Below are positions 45,010 through 57,017 of a DNA stretch of 64,000 nucleotides, piece by piece (within the stretch, counting starts at the first letter, position 1; every line of letters begins with the position of its first letter). The stretch covers positions 62,001 through 126,000 of the forward strand of contig JAIVFJ010000057.1 of NCBI GenBank assembly GCA_025765615.1. Direction: 5' to 3'. The notes under the pieces are model-generated. The model was not told where the DNA came from. It made no database searches and was given only the letters and a program-made list of their open reading frames with translations. The DNA comes from Zopfochytrium polystomum (Eukaryota; Chytridiomycota; Chytridiomycetes; Chytridiales; Chytridiaceae). The translations under genes were made by a program, and so were the position numbers.

Positions 45010-48000
45010 TCCGGGCATTTGCAGTCAACATTCCACCTCCTGTTACTTCCTTTCCACTCCTTATTGATAACGGTTGCAATGTTACTACTCTTCGTGATTT
45101 CTCCTTCTTTATCCCATCAACCTTCAACAACCAAAAATCCAGCATGCGCATCGCAAAGGAAGGCCCAGTTCTCAACTGCGAGGGCTCAGGCGTTGCACGA
45201 ATTCCTCTTGCAAACAACATCACTCTCATTATTGAAGGCGCGCAGTTTGCTCCAGAATGCCCAGTCAACCTTATTGCCGACAGGGACCTCCAGCTATGCG
45301 GTTACTATCACTTGGCACGAGACCTCCAACCAGGTGTTATTCACCGCAGCAGTCATGAAGAAGGTGACCCAGCAGTTCTTCAAATGATCCTTCGGCACGG
45401 TCTCCAGTGGTTCCCAACTGCAGCAAACCCAACCTTCAATTACAGCACTCAATTTCTCGCCCATTGCGCCAGCAGATATTACAACTTTTTCACGTCAGCA
45501 GAACCTGCAGACACACACAGCATTTGTGCAGCATTTCTCAACAGCAAAAAACCAGACACTCGCCGACTGCACCAACGTCTAGGACACATTCCCTATGCTC
45601 GACTTCGCTCCATGAAGGAACGACGAACCTGTGCTGACTTTCCAGACATAGACTTAGAACTGCTTGAGGACGAGTGTAAGGCCTGTATTATTGCAAAGCA
45701 GACACGTGCCTCTATTCCCCACACAGATCCTCCGGACAAGCTACCTGGGGAACACTTGGCGTTTGACCTTGTGGAGGTCAAACCCAAGTTCAGGGGGCAG
45801 TACGGCTTTGCCCTCATTGCCATTGACTATGTCAGCAATTATATCTGGTCAACCAACCTACGACGGAAGTCTGATGCTTTACCAGAAGCCATCAAAATCA
45901 TTCAGCAACTCCAGACTGTGCGAGACGTTCAGGTTAAGTCAGTTAGGTTTGATGGGGGTGAACTTAAGTCAACTGCCTTTGAACGCTTCTGTGCCTCTCG
46001 TGGGATACGGGTTGAAGTCAGTCCACCACACACACCAGAGCTCAACGGCAAAGCAGAACGTGCAGTTAGGACAGTCATGGATGTAACTCGTTCACTCCTT
46101 CAGCATGCTGGCTCACCTTGGTCTTGGTGGGGTTATGCTATTCGACATGCCGTGGACATCATCAACACACTGCCAGTTCTCAGTCGTGGTTTGCTTTCAC
46201 CGGTTGAAATGCTACTTGGCTTTCCTCCCTGCATCAGCCACTTTAGGGTTTTTGGCGCTGGTTGCCTCTACCATGTGACAGCCAAGGAACGCGGCAGCAC
46301 ACACCAGTACAAGAAACTGGCAGAACGAGCACGACCAGCAATATACATTGGCAATATAGGCCGATCCATTGCCCGGCTCATCGACATCAACACTGGTCGC
46401 GTTATCACACATCGCCTCAACGACCTCACTATCGCCGAAGACAGCTTTCCCAAACTCAACAAATCAGATGCTGATGATGACAGTTCAGAACTACAGCATC
46501 ACCACACGCCCTTGCTCTCAGCTGACGAACTTCAGGAAACCAACAGCAACATCAAGGCCCTCCTTCGCGAAGCAAACGTACACATTGAACAGCTACCTGA
46601 ACCAGAACCAACACCAGTGGCCCCGGTGGAATTGGTAAAAAGTGTCACCCCTCAGGTAAGCACAGCGAAAGTGAATCAGATAACGATGTACAGCTCTGGT
46701 GTTGGAGGTGACGGCATGATGGGTTGGATTCCGTGCTACTGCAATTAACGTCATCTCCAGTGGGCCTTATTGGGAGCACTATAGGCGTGACTGAGGGAGA
46801 CCGGATCGGGGGGTAGACCGGCAATGTGAAGCAACCGAAGGCCCACGACAACCGAAGCCCCAGCTCGTAGGCTAGTGTGGCCCAGACCTGTGTCAGAGGA
46901 GGTGGAGTCCTGAGCAGGGAGCCCATTCCGTGAGGAGCACCAACCAGGAGACAGTTATTCTCCTGATGTGCCCAGGCGAGACGCGGGGGGGTAGCGTTGA
47001 GGGCAAGCTGTGTATGGGGGAGTGGTTGCCTCACCTCATAGGGTACTGGGGGGAGCCCAGACCAGCATCGTGCGGAAGGCTCACCTGTGCATTTTGTCCT
47101 TGTTTACTTTTGTTGTGTTGGATATCTGAGACTGTTATAACTAATTCCTCCAAAGTCCCTACAAGATAAAACAATGGCAGACACACCCACTAGGGATGCC
47201 TCACAGGCTTCTCCACCTCCAGAACCACCCCCACCAGAACCACCTCCTCATCACCAACATTCACGTTCACCATCACCTGACAACTCAGCCAAGCGTACGC
47301 GTTCTGGGCAAACCTACCTCACAAGCACAACATGTCCCGACCCCCAAACTCGTGCAGAAGCCATGTCGGGTAAATGGTCCAAGGAGTGGATTGCAGCAGA
47401 GCAGACTGAGATCGATGCCCTTCGCACTTTAGCAGCCTTTGAAGTTGTGGAACGGCCCACCAACATCAACGTCGTGCAGAACAAATGGGTCTATAAGGTC
47501 AAACTTAAACCAGACGGCAGCATTGAGCGCTTCCGTGCACGGCTTGTGGCTAAGGGCTTCACTCAACGTTATGGCATTGATTTTTGGAATACTCACTCTC
47601 CTGTTGTCCGAATCAACAGTCTTCGTTGGCTCATTGCCATGGCGGCTGCAAACAACTGGCACACTGCTATTGTCGACATCAGCAACGCGTACCTGAACAG
47701 CATGCTTGATGTGCCCATTTACATGGAGCAGCCAGATGGCTACCGCAGTGATGGCAAAGTATGGCTACTGAAGAGAGCTGTTAATGGTATCAAGCAAGCT
47801 GGCCGGTGTTGGTACCAAGAACTAATTAGCCACCTGAAGTCGAATGGATATCAGCAAAGCACAGCAGACCCCTGTATCCTCTTCCGTCAAGTGGATGGAA
47901 AAGTCATTTTCATTGCCATCTATGTTGATGATATTTGTTTCTTTGGGGATTCTGGGGAGATCACCTTTGCCATCACACTGCTAAAATCTCGTTACAAGCT

Positions 48001-48874
48001 CCGCGAAATAGGAACAATCAAAACCATCCTCAATATGCAACTGGAACACCGCCACAACGGAATCTTCTTGCACCAGAAAGCCTATATCAAGGAATTACTT
48101 CAACGCCATGCCAACACTATCAACAATCGCACTGCAGTAACTGCCCTTCCCAGTAGTCTCAATCTTCACCCACGTGGGATCGACGAAGCAGCTGCAGACC
48201 AGAGACTGTACCAGGCAATCCTTGGCGGCATCAACTACCTTGCAACACACACGCGGCCAGACCTTGCCCCAGCAGTTTCCTACCTTGGTGCCTTCAGCAA
48301 GGACCCTAGCAAGCAACACATGAAGATCCTTATTCGGGTTCTCGAATATCTCAACAGTACTAGTGAGTATGGTTTATTCTATTCTTGCAACTGCACAGAT
48401 ATAGCCGGTTACTCCGATGCTGCCCATGGTGTCCACTCAGATGGGAAATCACAGCTTGGCTACTATGTTCTATTTGGAGGAACAGCTATTAGTTGGACAT
48501 CTGTTCGAAGCAGCACTGTCATGCTGTCACCGCAGGAAGCTGAATATGTAGCGGTGTCTGAACTGGGACGAGAACTTAAGGCACTGTCCCAACTCTATTC
48601 AGCACTTCAACTTCCGTCTCCCACTCCTCTTGTCATCTACACTGACAACAGCGGTGTGATCAACCTCAGTTCAAATGATCTTTACACCAATCGGTCAAAG
48701 CATATCATGGTAAAGTATCATTATATTCGAGAACTCGTGGAACAAAAAGTAGTACGGCTTGAGTGGATTGCTGGAGGAGAACAGCCTGCAGACTATATGA
48801 CGAAATCTCTCTCAGCTGCTCTCAGTGAATACCATTTGAGTCGTATTGGCCTTTGTTTCTTCTCTTTCCTCTGA
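44991..48874 (+). CDS. Copia Pol of element B (protease, integrase, RT-RNase H), probably spliced
   Basis: Two exons, 44991-46655 and 47156-48874, join in phase 0 to one Pol of about 1,127 residues. Exon 1: protease with LLIDNGCNVTTL (DNG in place of DSG/DTG), integrase zinc module HQRLGH and CKACIIAKQ, core AFDLVEVK, RFDGGEL and HTPELNGKAERAV (the D, D and E). Exon 2: NKWVYKVKL, ARLVAKGFTQ, ISNAYLNSMLDVPIY, catalytic YVDDICFF, LATHTRPDLAPAVSYLG, and RNase H with GYSDAAHGVHSDGKSQLGYY and EAEYVAVSELGREL. Expression needs a -1 shift from gag. Without splicing, exon 2 could start at ATG 47174. Confidence 0.85.
46656..47155 (+). other. Intron-like conserved spacer between integrase and RT
   Basis: Donor CAG|GTAAGC at 46656, branch-like ATAACTAAT at 47137 and acceptor CCAAAG ending 47155; length 500 nt. 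Copies C, E and H keep the same segment at the same place. E has donor CAG|GTACGG in the same codon phase and TTTTACTAAC ten bases before CCAAAG. The frames of B and E agree up to CAG and not after. In E the acceptor side is two bases out of phase. Confidence 0.65.
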
Positions 48875-49123
48875 TTCATTTTTTTCTATCTGTGAAGTTG
48901 TTTTCTTCTTTGTTCTTTTTCATTACTTTGACTCATTTTCTTTTACCTCTGAAGTTCAATATGTGCCCCCATCCATTTTTGCTAGTGTGGTCTGTCCTTT
49001 CTGTTCTGCCATCCGATGGCCAGTCATACCTGTTTGTGATTCTTCTTTTTCCGGTGTACGGTTTCCTTAAGTTGACTATGGCTTAAGGTTTTCCTCCGTG
49101 CCGGCCTTTGCTCCTGCCCACAG

Positions 49124-49135
49124 CTTAGGGGGGAG
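49124..49135 (+). promoter_or_regulatory. Polypurine tract of element B
   Basis: CTTAGGGGGGAG lies directly against the 3' LTR and is identical in copies E and H. It is the expected primer site for plus-strand DNA synthesis. Confidence 0.85.
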
Positions 49136-49374
49136 TGTTAGTTTTGGGTCTTTTGGTGTAAGCAGTGTGCAGGAGCTTTGACCTGATACTGCTCTGCAAG
49201 GATGACTTGCAGCATTTTGCAAGTGATGGTCCTTGTAACAGTTTTGTATAAAGACAAACACAAGACTGACAGAAGCCAAGATCAACCTCCCACCACCACC
49301 ACCTTCAGTAGTGTACTCCACCCATCACCACAGCAGCACAACCCATAGACAATCCAGCCCAACGAAATCTTTCA
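49136..49374 (+). repeat. 3' LTR of element B
   Basis: Same 239 bases as the 5' LTR with no difference found, followed by the target duplication GCTAC and the interrupted A-family gag. Confidence 0.95.
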
Positions 49375-52071
49375 GCTACCAGGCTTGGGAACTGCATGTG
49401 GAAGAAGTCATCAAGCCGGTCATGGCGTACAATCTTGTTGCCAGCTTCCTCAAGCCTGATTACTTCGGTATGTTCAACAAGCACTGCATCAAGGTCGGCA
49501 TCGGCGCTGCTCCTCGCAGCATTGGTTCTCCCCCTGAATCCTCTGCAACGGCGGAGGCCAAGGCTGTGTACAGTGAGATGTACCGTCTGCACCACGCTGC
49601 CCTTGACAAGTACCACACTGGTATACGCCAAGAACACAAGACCTACAGGGAGCTTGAGGCCCAACACAACAAGGCAGTTGCCACCCTTGACTCCTGCTCG
49701 CGCATTGAGGATGTGCGCTCCATGAATGCGGCAAACATCACCAACTGCGCTGATCGGTACAAGTGGCTCAATGACAAGTACACCCTGCAGGACCACACTG
49801 GTTCACAGCAGGACAAGTGACTTGCGACTTACAGTCGTTTGGCAAAACCCAGAGATTCTGGTCCGGCAGTCCAGGAGTGGTACACCACTCTGACCACACT
49901 GGTCACAGATTGGCCGAAGCATTTCAAATGTACTGCCACCACTTGCAGGGGTGTGACAAACATCCTGCGTTCTGCCATCATCCACAAAGCAAGGGAAACG
50001 CTGCCTGGACATGAAATTTTCTCTGGCGTTCGTCAAAATCTTCTCAAGGGGCTGTCAGGCTACGCCAACACCAGCGATCTTGTCAAGGAGTTGACAAACT
50101 GCCACACGCTGTATCAGCAAAGCAAAGAGAAGAACAGCAGACACTCTGCTCACCATGGCACTTCTGAGATGGAAACAGCTGCTTCAGCAAAGACCTCAGT
50201 GGCAACCAAGAAGCGCAAGATCGGTGAGGCACTCAAAGGCAAGCCTACTTGTGACCTTCATGGAATCTGGGTCTAGCACTCTCGCGAGGAATGCCTCAAG
50301 TTCCCTCACGGGAAGTCAGAGCCAGCTCGCCCTGCAAAGAAGGCCAAGGGCAAGCAGCCTGCACATGCCAAAGAAGCCAAGGCCACACCAGCTGATTCCA
50401 AGAAAGCTACTGAGACTGCCAAGATTGCACGTGAGGTGGCCGCTAAAGAACACCACCAAGCCTCTTGCGCAGCCTCTGAGGACTCTCCTCCCCACAAATG
50501 CTACAGGATGGATACTCCACCACCACCTCCTGAAGCAGAAGACGTCGAAATGTTGGAGTTCAGTACTGAGGAAGCTGCGCGCCTTGCAGACACTTCAGCT
50601 CTAGACGACTACCTTTCAGTAGAAAGGGCACTTGCGGCACGGGAGTTTGAAATTGGAACATGCCAGGCCATTGAGGTGGAGGAGGAATTTGAAGTGGAAC
50701 TCACAGTTACACTTCTTGACGGCAGAATGGATCCAGACTGGATCACTGACAACATTGTCTCAAACGTCGGCTACAAAGTGATGTACGAATCTGGACGTTT
50801 CCTCTACCGCAAGGTCACCTACCGCCGCATCTACGAGACTGCGCTGATGGCAAGACTTGCTGGCAGCAACCCACACCAGGTCATCCTTGACTCTGGGGCT
50901 TCCAGGACAATGTCGCCTTGTGAAGAGCACTTTACAATCTTGCGGCCCACCTCCCAGCAGATCAAAACAGCTGACGGCTTTGCAACTGCCACTGGAGTGG
51001 GCTACTTTACCCTGTTCGTTAACGGAAGAGCTCTCATCATGAGGAACTCGCTCTATGTGCCAGAGTTCTCAGACACTCTACTCTCGGTTCAGCAAATCGT
51101 GCGGCAGACAGGTCACAACGTGACTTTCACAGCAGACACAGCCCAATTGCATCCTCGGGTACATGGTTCAGACTTTACCATTGCTCATAGGGACACAGGG
51201 AATGTCTATGTTGTGGACCCTTCTCTTCTGATGGGACATAGTGGTCTCGACAGGGCAGAACTTGGAAGGGACGTGCCGACTCCTTCGGGGGACGCCCCAG
51301 GTGAGTCGCAACAGCAAACTGCTCCTTTGCAAACTGCAACCCCAACTTTAAGTCAAACTGACCCAGACCCTTTACCAAACCCTCAGAACATTGAAGCAGT
51401 CTGAGCTCTTCACAAGAAATTTGGTCACCTGTCTTTATCTTCTTTGAAGCGTACTTGGTCAAATCTGAATAAAGTTGGTCATTCATTTTTCCTCATTCAT
51501 GACATTCCCTGCGTGACATGTGTGTGATGTTGGGAAATTGAAAGCTTCGCCTATCCACCCCACTTCCAGACCAAACACCACACTGATGCTGTCCCACTGC
51601 CCGCACGTGGACACCATGGTGAAAAACATTGGCAACTGGTTGTGGAAGAGTCAACCCGTTGGCTTGACATTGAGCTCCTCAACTCTTTGTCCGATGCGCC
51701 CACAAGATTCCGGTCTACGATCGAAAGGTTTGAACAACAACATGGCAAACATATCACATCTGTGCGCTGTGACAGGGGGGAAATCTTCAAAGATGGAGAA
51801 TTCAAAACTTGGGCCAATACTCAGCATCCTCCTATTGTTTTAGAACCTAGTCCTGCATTCACCAAGGAATTCAATGGGCTGGTAGAACGTCAAGTCAACA
51901 CTCTCAAAGACATGGCACACTGCATGCTCTTAGAGTTACGATTGCCCCACTCTTTCTTTGTGTATGCAGTCCGCTACGCAGCATACATCAAGAACAGGGT
52001 TTACCGCTCTTACACTAAGAAAACACCTTACGAAGCTTGGTACGGTGAAAAGCCAAATGTTGATCACATCC
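49375..52071 (+). mobile_element. A-family copia internal region: gag, protease, integrase (broken)
   Basis: Continuation of the A element after insertion B. Gag pieces are at 49380-50560, with a variant zinc finger CDLHG followed by HSREEC (C-x2-H and H-x4-C) interrupted by a TAG near 50275. The protease motif VILDSGASRTM is near 50883. A pre-integrase piece KFGHLSLSSLKR is at 51420. The integrase core lies at 51640-52071 with RCDRGEIF and FNGLVERQVNTLKDMAH. It is cut at 52072 by a reverse A LTR, so its own RT and 3' LTR are absent. Several frameshifts make it inactive. Confidence 0.85.
50436..51404 (+). pseudogene. A-family Gag C-terminus and aspartic protease
   Basis: Open frame of 322 residues inside the broken A element. 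An acidic stretch (VEVEEEFEVEL-like) precedes the retropepsin motif DSGASRTM at about residue 152, followed by NSLYVPEFSDTLLSVQQIV, the typical copia protease end. The frame ends in a Gln/Pro-rich linker. Confidence 0.75.
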
Positions 52072-53116
52072 TGATGAAATCCCACCCAGGACTGGAGGGA
52101 CTTGGTGTGTGTGGGGATGAAGAGAGAGAGAGAGAGAGAGAGCAGTGATGATGGAAAAGGGAGAGGAGTGAGAGGATGGAGAGGAGAGAGGAGTGAGTGG
52201 GCAGAGATGGAAGAGAGAGCAAATGGAGGAAGAGAGATTGGCTTGTTTTGCACTGGATTCTGTTAAAGCAGCAAGGAGGGGGTTGGATTCCTTGTTTGAT
52301 CTCTGTGAGAGGTTGCTGCTTTTATACTCCTGCAGGTTGGAGCCATCAGAAAACAGAGGGAGCAGTGGGCTACACAGAGCAGGCCACAGAAATGAGATAA
52401 AACAGGCTGAGCACAAACCCCCATCCTGGGCTAAGTACCCATTCAGGGCTGAGTACCACCCAGGGCTGGGCATCACTCAGGGCTGAGTACCAGCCAGGGC
52501 TAAGTAACAGCCCAGGCCAGGGCTGAGTACCAGCCTGGGCTGTGCACCACCCAGGGCTAAGTACCAGCCAGGGCTGAGTACTTTGTCTGGGCTGAGTACC
52601 ACCAGGAACCAATTTACAGCTTGTTTGAGAAACAGTTGCTTGTAAATTGGTTTGGTTGTTTCCAAATCAGGAAGCTTGTTTGGGAATCAAGCCGCTTTTT
52701 TCCTTGTTTTTAGAAATCCAATGATTGGTGCAATCTCTGGTGAGCTCAGTTTTTATCTCACTTTTAGAAATGCAGTGATTGGTGCAATCCCTGATTCCTA
52801 AATGCCTGGTGCATTGCTCAGATTGCACAGCACAGCAGGAAAGCTGGAATTCCAGATCAGGAAGCGGAATTCCGGTGCAGAGTGCGGAATTCCGGAGCAT
52901 TGGGCAGTGGTACACTGCTTCTGCATGCTTGCTGTGCTGTGTTACATGTGCAGAGTGCGTAGTTTGAGCGTTTTTGTGAATGTTCTAATTGCATTGTTCC
53001 TACCGGTAGGATGAACAAAGCTAGAACAACAGCCGCCTTTGCCTATCTCTTTTTATTGAGAACAGATTAGCCCTTCCGAGCTCCCCATTCAAGTATTGAA
53101 TCTACTGAGCCCTTCA
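52072..53116 (-). repeat. Reverse A-family LTR, truncated by element E
   Basis: Starts TGATGAAATCCC (the 3' end of the LTR in reverse) and matches the A LTR to GAGCCCTTCA at 53116. The last 80 or so bases are missing because the E element begins at 53117. Element E therefore inserted here, with CTTCA as its probable target duplication; the other copy should lie beyond the window. Confidence 0.85.
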
Positions 53117-53362
53117 TGAAAGAAATGACTGCTGCTGTTTGTGGATGGTGGTGAACTACTCTGGTGGACTACTCTCTTGTGATGGTGAAGCTGAGATGGG
53201 AGACTGTTGTACAATGTATGCTGTTTGGCTTTATACAAAATTGTGACAAAGACCAGGTGACAAAAAATGCACCAAATCCTCATCACAGTTGGTGCTCCCA
53301 TGCACTACAGTGTGAGGTGTTGCTCCTGCACACTGCTTACTGCAAAAACCCAAAATCTAACA
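53117..53362 (-). repeat. 3' LTR of element E
   Basis: A 246-bp LTR, reverse complement of TGTTAGATTTTGGG to ATTTCTTTCA, with the polypurine tract CTTAGGGGGGAG directly inside it. Close to the LTR at 2967-3210. Confidence 0.9.
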
Positions 53363-53646
53363 CTCCCCCCTAAGCTGTGGGCAGGAGCAAAAGGGCCAGC
53401 ACGGAGGAAAACCTTACGCCATAGGCAACGTAAGGAAACCGTACACTGGTTAAGGAAAAGCAATAAACAGGTATGACTGGCCACCAGGTGGCAGAACAAT
53501 AAGAAAAGAATGCCCATTTGAAATTTGTAGATGGAGAGCAAAGAAGCTTGAATGCAGGAATATAAGAAGCAATGCAGAAGAAGAAGAAGGGCAAGAAAGA
53601 GAAAGGAGAAACAGGATGCAATATAAATAAAGAAAGGGGACAGAAA

Positions 53647-55330
53647 CTAAGGCACATGACAAAGACCAATATGACTAAGATGGTAAGTACCCAAAGCAGC
53701 TGGTAATGATTTTGTAAGAGAATCTGCTGGTTGCTCGCCACCAGGAATCCATTCCAGTCGAATCACTTGTCGATTTACCAGTTCCCGGATATAGTGATAC
53801 TTAACCAGAATATGTTTTGACCTATTAGTGTAGAGATCGTTTGAGCTCAAATTGATAACGCCTTGGTTGTCAGAATAGATTTGAATAGGAGTCGGGGACG
53901 GGAGCATAAGTGCTGTGTGTTGTTGTGAGATGGCCTCCAGTTCTCGTCCTAGTTCTGAGACTGCAACGTATTCTGCTTGCTGAGGTGACAGCATAACTGT
54001 AGGACTGCGAGTTGATGCCCAGCTGATAGCGGTATTTCCAAACAAAACGAAGTAGCCAAGTTGTGATTTCCCATCAGCATGAACTCCATGAGCAGCATCC
54101 GAGTAGCCGAAAATTCCAGACCCTGTGTTGGAATAAAGCAAACCATACTCACGTGTACCATTGATATATTGAAGGACTCGAATAAGGATCTGCAAGTGGT
54201 GTTTGCTTGGGTCCTTGCTGCAGGCGCCAAGATATGAGACTGCTGGTGCCAAGTCTGGTCGTGTGTGTGTTGCCAAATAGTTGATGCCACCAAGGATTGC
54301 TTGGTAGAGCTGTTGATTTGCTGTGGGTTCATCATTTTCTCGAGGTTGAAGAGTGAGAGGACTGGGGAGAGCAGTTACTGCTGTCTTCTTTCCATTGACT
54401 AGGTCTGCATGGCGTTGGAGTAACTCTTTGGTGTAAGCTCGTTGATGCAAGTAAATGCCAGTTGGTGTTCGATGAACTTCCATATTCAGTACGGTCTTGA
54501 TATGACCTAGTTCGCGGAGCTTATAGAAGGATTTTAGCAAAGTGATGGCAGAGGTGATTTCCTCTGTGTGCCCAAAGAAACAAATATCATCGACATAGAT
54601 AGCAATGAAAATAATACGTTCCTTTGTGCGCTTGAAGAGGATGCACAGATCTGCTGCGCTTTGTTGGTAGCCGGCAGACTTGAGACGACCAATGAGTTCC
54701 TGGTACCAACAACGCCCCGCTTGCTTGATACCGTTGACAGCTTTGTGCAAAAGCCAGACCTTGCCATCCGAACGGTAGCCATCTGGTTGCTCCATGTAGA
54801 TGGGGACATCAAGTTTGCTGTTGAGGTATGCATTGCTAATATCGACCATGGCTGTGTCCCAACCGTTTGAGGCTGTCATAGCAAGGAGCCATCGTAGACT
54901 ATTGATGCAAACAACAGGAGAGTGAGTGTTCCAGAAATCAACGCCACAACACTGTGTAAAGCCCTTCGCCACTAGTCGTGCGCGAAAGCGCTCAATGGTG
55001 CCGTCTGGTCGAAGCTTGACCTTGTAAACCCATTTGTTCTGCACGACATTGACATTCTTGGGTCGATCAACAACTTCGAAAGCTGCAAGCATTCTGAGAG
55101 CGTCAATCTCTGTCTGCTCTGCTGCTATCCACTCTTTGGACCACTTTCCACTCATGGCCTCAGTGCGTGTTACCGGGTCTGGACATTTGACACTGGTTAA
55201 ATATAGATGTCCAGATTGAGTATGTTTTGGAGATGGGCTGCGCATAGGGCTGCATGGTGATTTGCGCACATGTGTAGGTGGAGGCTCTGGTGGTGGTGGT
55301 TCTGGTGGTGGCACTTGAGGCGGGAGGTCT
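53647..55330 (-). CDS. Copia RT-RNase H of element E
   Basis: Long open frame with a Pro/Glu-rich start (PPPEPPPPEPPP), AMSGKWSKEWIAAEQTEIDAL, NKWVYKVKL, VDISNAYLNSKLDVPIYMEQ, catalytic YVDDICFF, LATHTRPDLAPAVSYLG, and RNase H SDAAHGVHADGKSQLGY and QAEYVAVSELGREL. It ends GLCHVP. The domain set is complete and open; only its upstream joint is cut by the solo LTR. It converts element RNA to DNA. Confidence 0.9.
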
Positions 55331-55335
55331 CTAGT

Positions 55336-56464
55336 TGTTGAGATTCGACCCACAGGGTACACTACGCCTGTTACTGATGATCCCTTTGAGAACTCCATCC
55401 AATCACATTGGATGGGGTGTTTGAAGGGCTCAGTAGATTCAATACTTGAATGGGGAGCTCGGAAGGGCTAATCTGTTCTCAATAAAAAGAGATAGGCAAA
55501 GGCGGCTGTTGTTCTAGCTTTGTTCATCCTACCGGTAGGAACAATGCAATTAGAACATTCACAAAAACGCTCAAACTACGCACTCTGCACATGTAACACA
55601 GCACAGCAAGCATGCAGAAGCAGTGTACCACTGCCCAATGCTCCGGAATTCCGCACTCTGCACCGGAATTCCGCTTCCTGATCTGGAATTCCAGCTTTCC
55701 TGCTGTGCTGTGCAATCTGAGCAATGCACCAGGCATTTAGGAATCAGGGATTGCACCAATCACTGCATTTCTAAAAGTGAGATAAAAACTGAGCTCACCA
55801 GAGATTGCACCAATCATTGGATTTCTAAAAACAAGGAAAAAAGCGGCTTGATTCCCAAACAAGCTTCCTGATTTGGAAACAACCAAACCAATTTACAAGC
55901 AACTGTTTCTCAAACAAGCTGTAAATTGGTTCCTGGTGGTACTCAGCCCAGACAAAGTACTCAGCCCTGGCTGGTACTTAGCCCTGGGTGGTGCACAGCC
56001 CAGGCTGGTACTCAGCCCTGGCCTGGGCTGTTACTTAGCCCTGGCTGGTACTCAGCCCTGAGTGATGCCCAGCCCTGGGTGGTACTCAGCCCTGAATGGG
56101 TACTTAGCCCAGGATGGGGGTTTGTGCTCAGCCTGTTTTATCTCATTTCTGTGGCCTGCTCTGTGTAGCCCACTGCTCCCTCTGTTTTCTGATGGCTCCA
56201 ACCTGCAGGAGTATAAAAGCAGCAACCTCTCACAGAGATCAAACAAGGAATCCAACCCCCTCCTTGCTGCTTTAACAGAATCCAGTGCAAAACAAGCCAA
56301 TCTCTCTTCCTCCATTTGCTCTCTCTTCCATCTCTGCCCACTCACTCCTCTCTCCTCTCCATCCTCTCACTCCTCTCCCTTTTCCATCATCACTGCTCTC
56401 TCTCTCTCTCTCTCTTCATCCCCACACACACCAAGTCCCTCCAGTCCTGGGTGGGATTTCATCA
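55336..56464 (+). repeat. Solo A-family LTR with perfect 5-bp target duplication
   Basis: 1,129 bp, ends TGTTGAGATT and GATTTCATCA, flanked by CTAGT on both sides (55331-55335 and 56465-56469). Copy C has the empty site GTCTCTAGTTGG at about 39594-39606. A full element inserted and later recombined between its LTRs. Confidence 0.97.
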
Positions 56465-57017
56465 CTAGTTGGTGTTTCAGCAATTATTTTGTCATCAGGG
56501 TATGCTTTGGTGGTGTTAGTAAAATGACAGAGGTGTTTGTGAGTATTAGGATGCAGAAAAAGGAAATAGAAAAATCATTGGCAGGTGAGCCTTCTGCACG
56601 ATGCAGCTTGGGACACCCCTTGCCAGAGAGCCCTCTCTTCCTCTCTCCACAGCCCGCCTTCCGCACTTTCCCCCATGCGTAACGTCAGGCGCCAAGGGAC
56701 CTATCTCCCCTGGTGGTGTTCCTTACGGAATGGGCTCCCAAAACAGGCATCCATCCCTTCTGACTTGGGTCCACGCCACACTAGCTCCCGCAGGGTCGGT
56801 ATGGCCCAGGGCCTTCGGTTGCGCCACCCACGTCACTCCCAGCCGAGAGTGCGCCTGCAGTCACAGAGCCGGTCGCCGCCCTCACTCATCCGATTGGTCC
56901 CCCGGCTTTAGTGCTCGTAGGTAAGGCCCACTGGAGATGGCGTTAATTGCGGTAACACGGAGTCCATCCCGTCGTGCCGCCACCTCCAACACTTTGTGCT
57001 GTACATCGTTATCCGAT

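Larger units (their letters stand above)
42863..49374 (+). mobile_element. Nearly intact B-family Ty1/copia retrotransposon
   Basis: A 6,512-bp element with two LTRs of 239 bp that are identical by eye, flanked by GCTAC (42858-42862 and 49375-49379). Order: LTR, leader of about 600 nt, gag, protease, integrase, 500-nt spacer, RT-RNase H, polypurine tract and LTR. Identical LTRs mean recent insertion. The one clear defect is a small deletion in gag near 44150. Confidence 0.95.

Noticed and set aside
49375..52071. Functional A-family Gag-Pol
   Set aside because: Several frame changes, a TAG in the zinc finger region and loss of everything after the integrase core.
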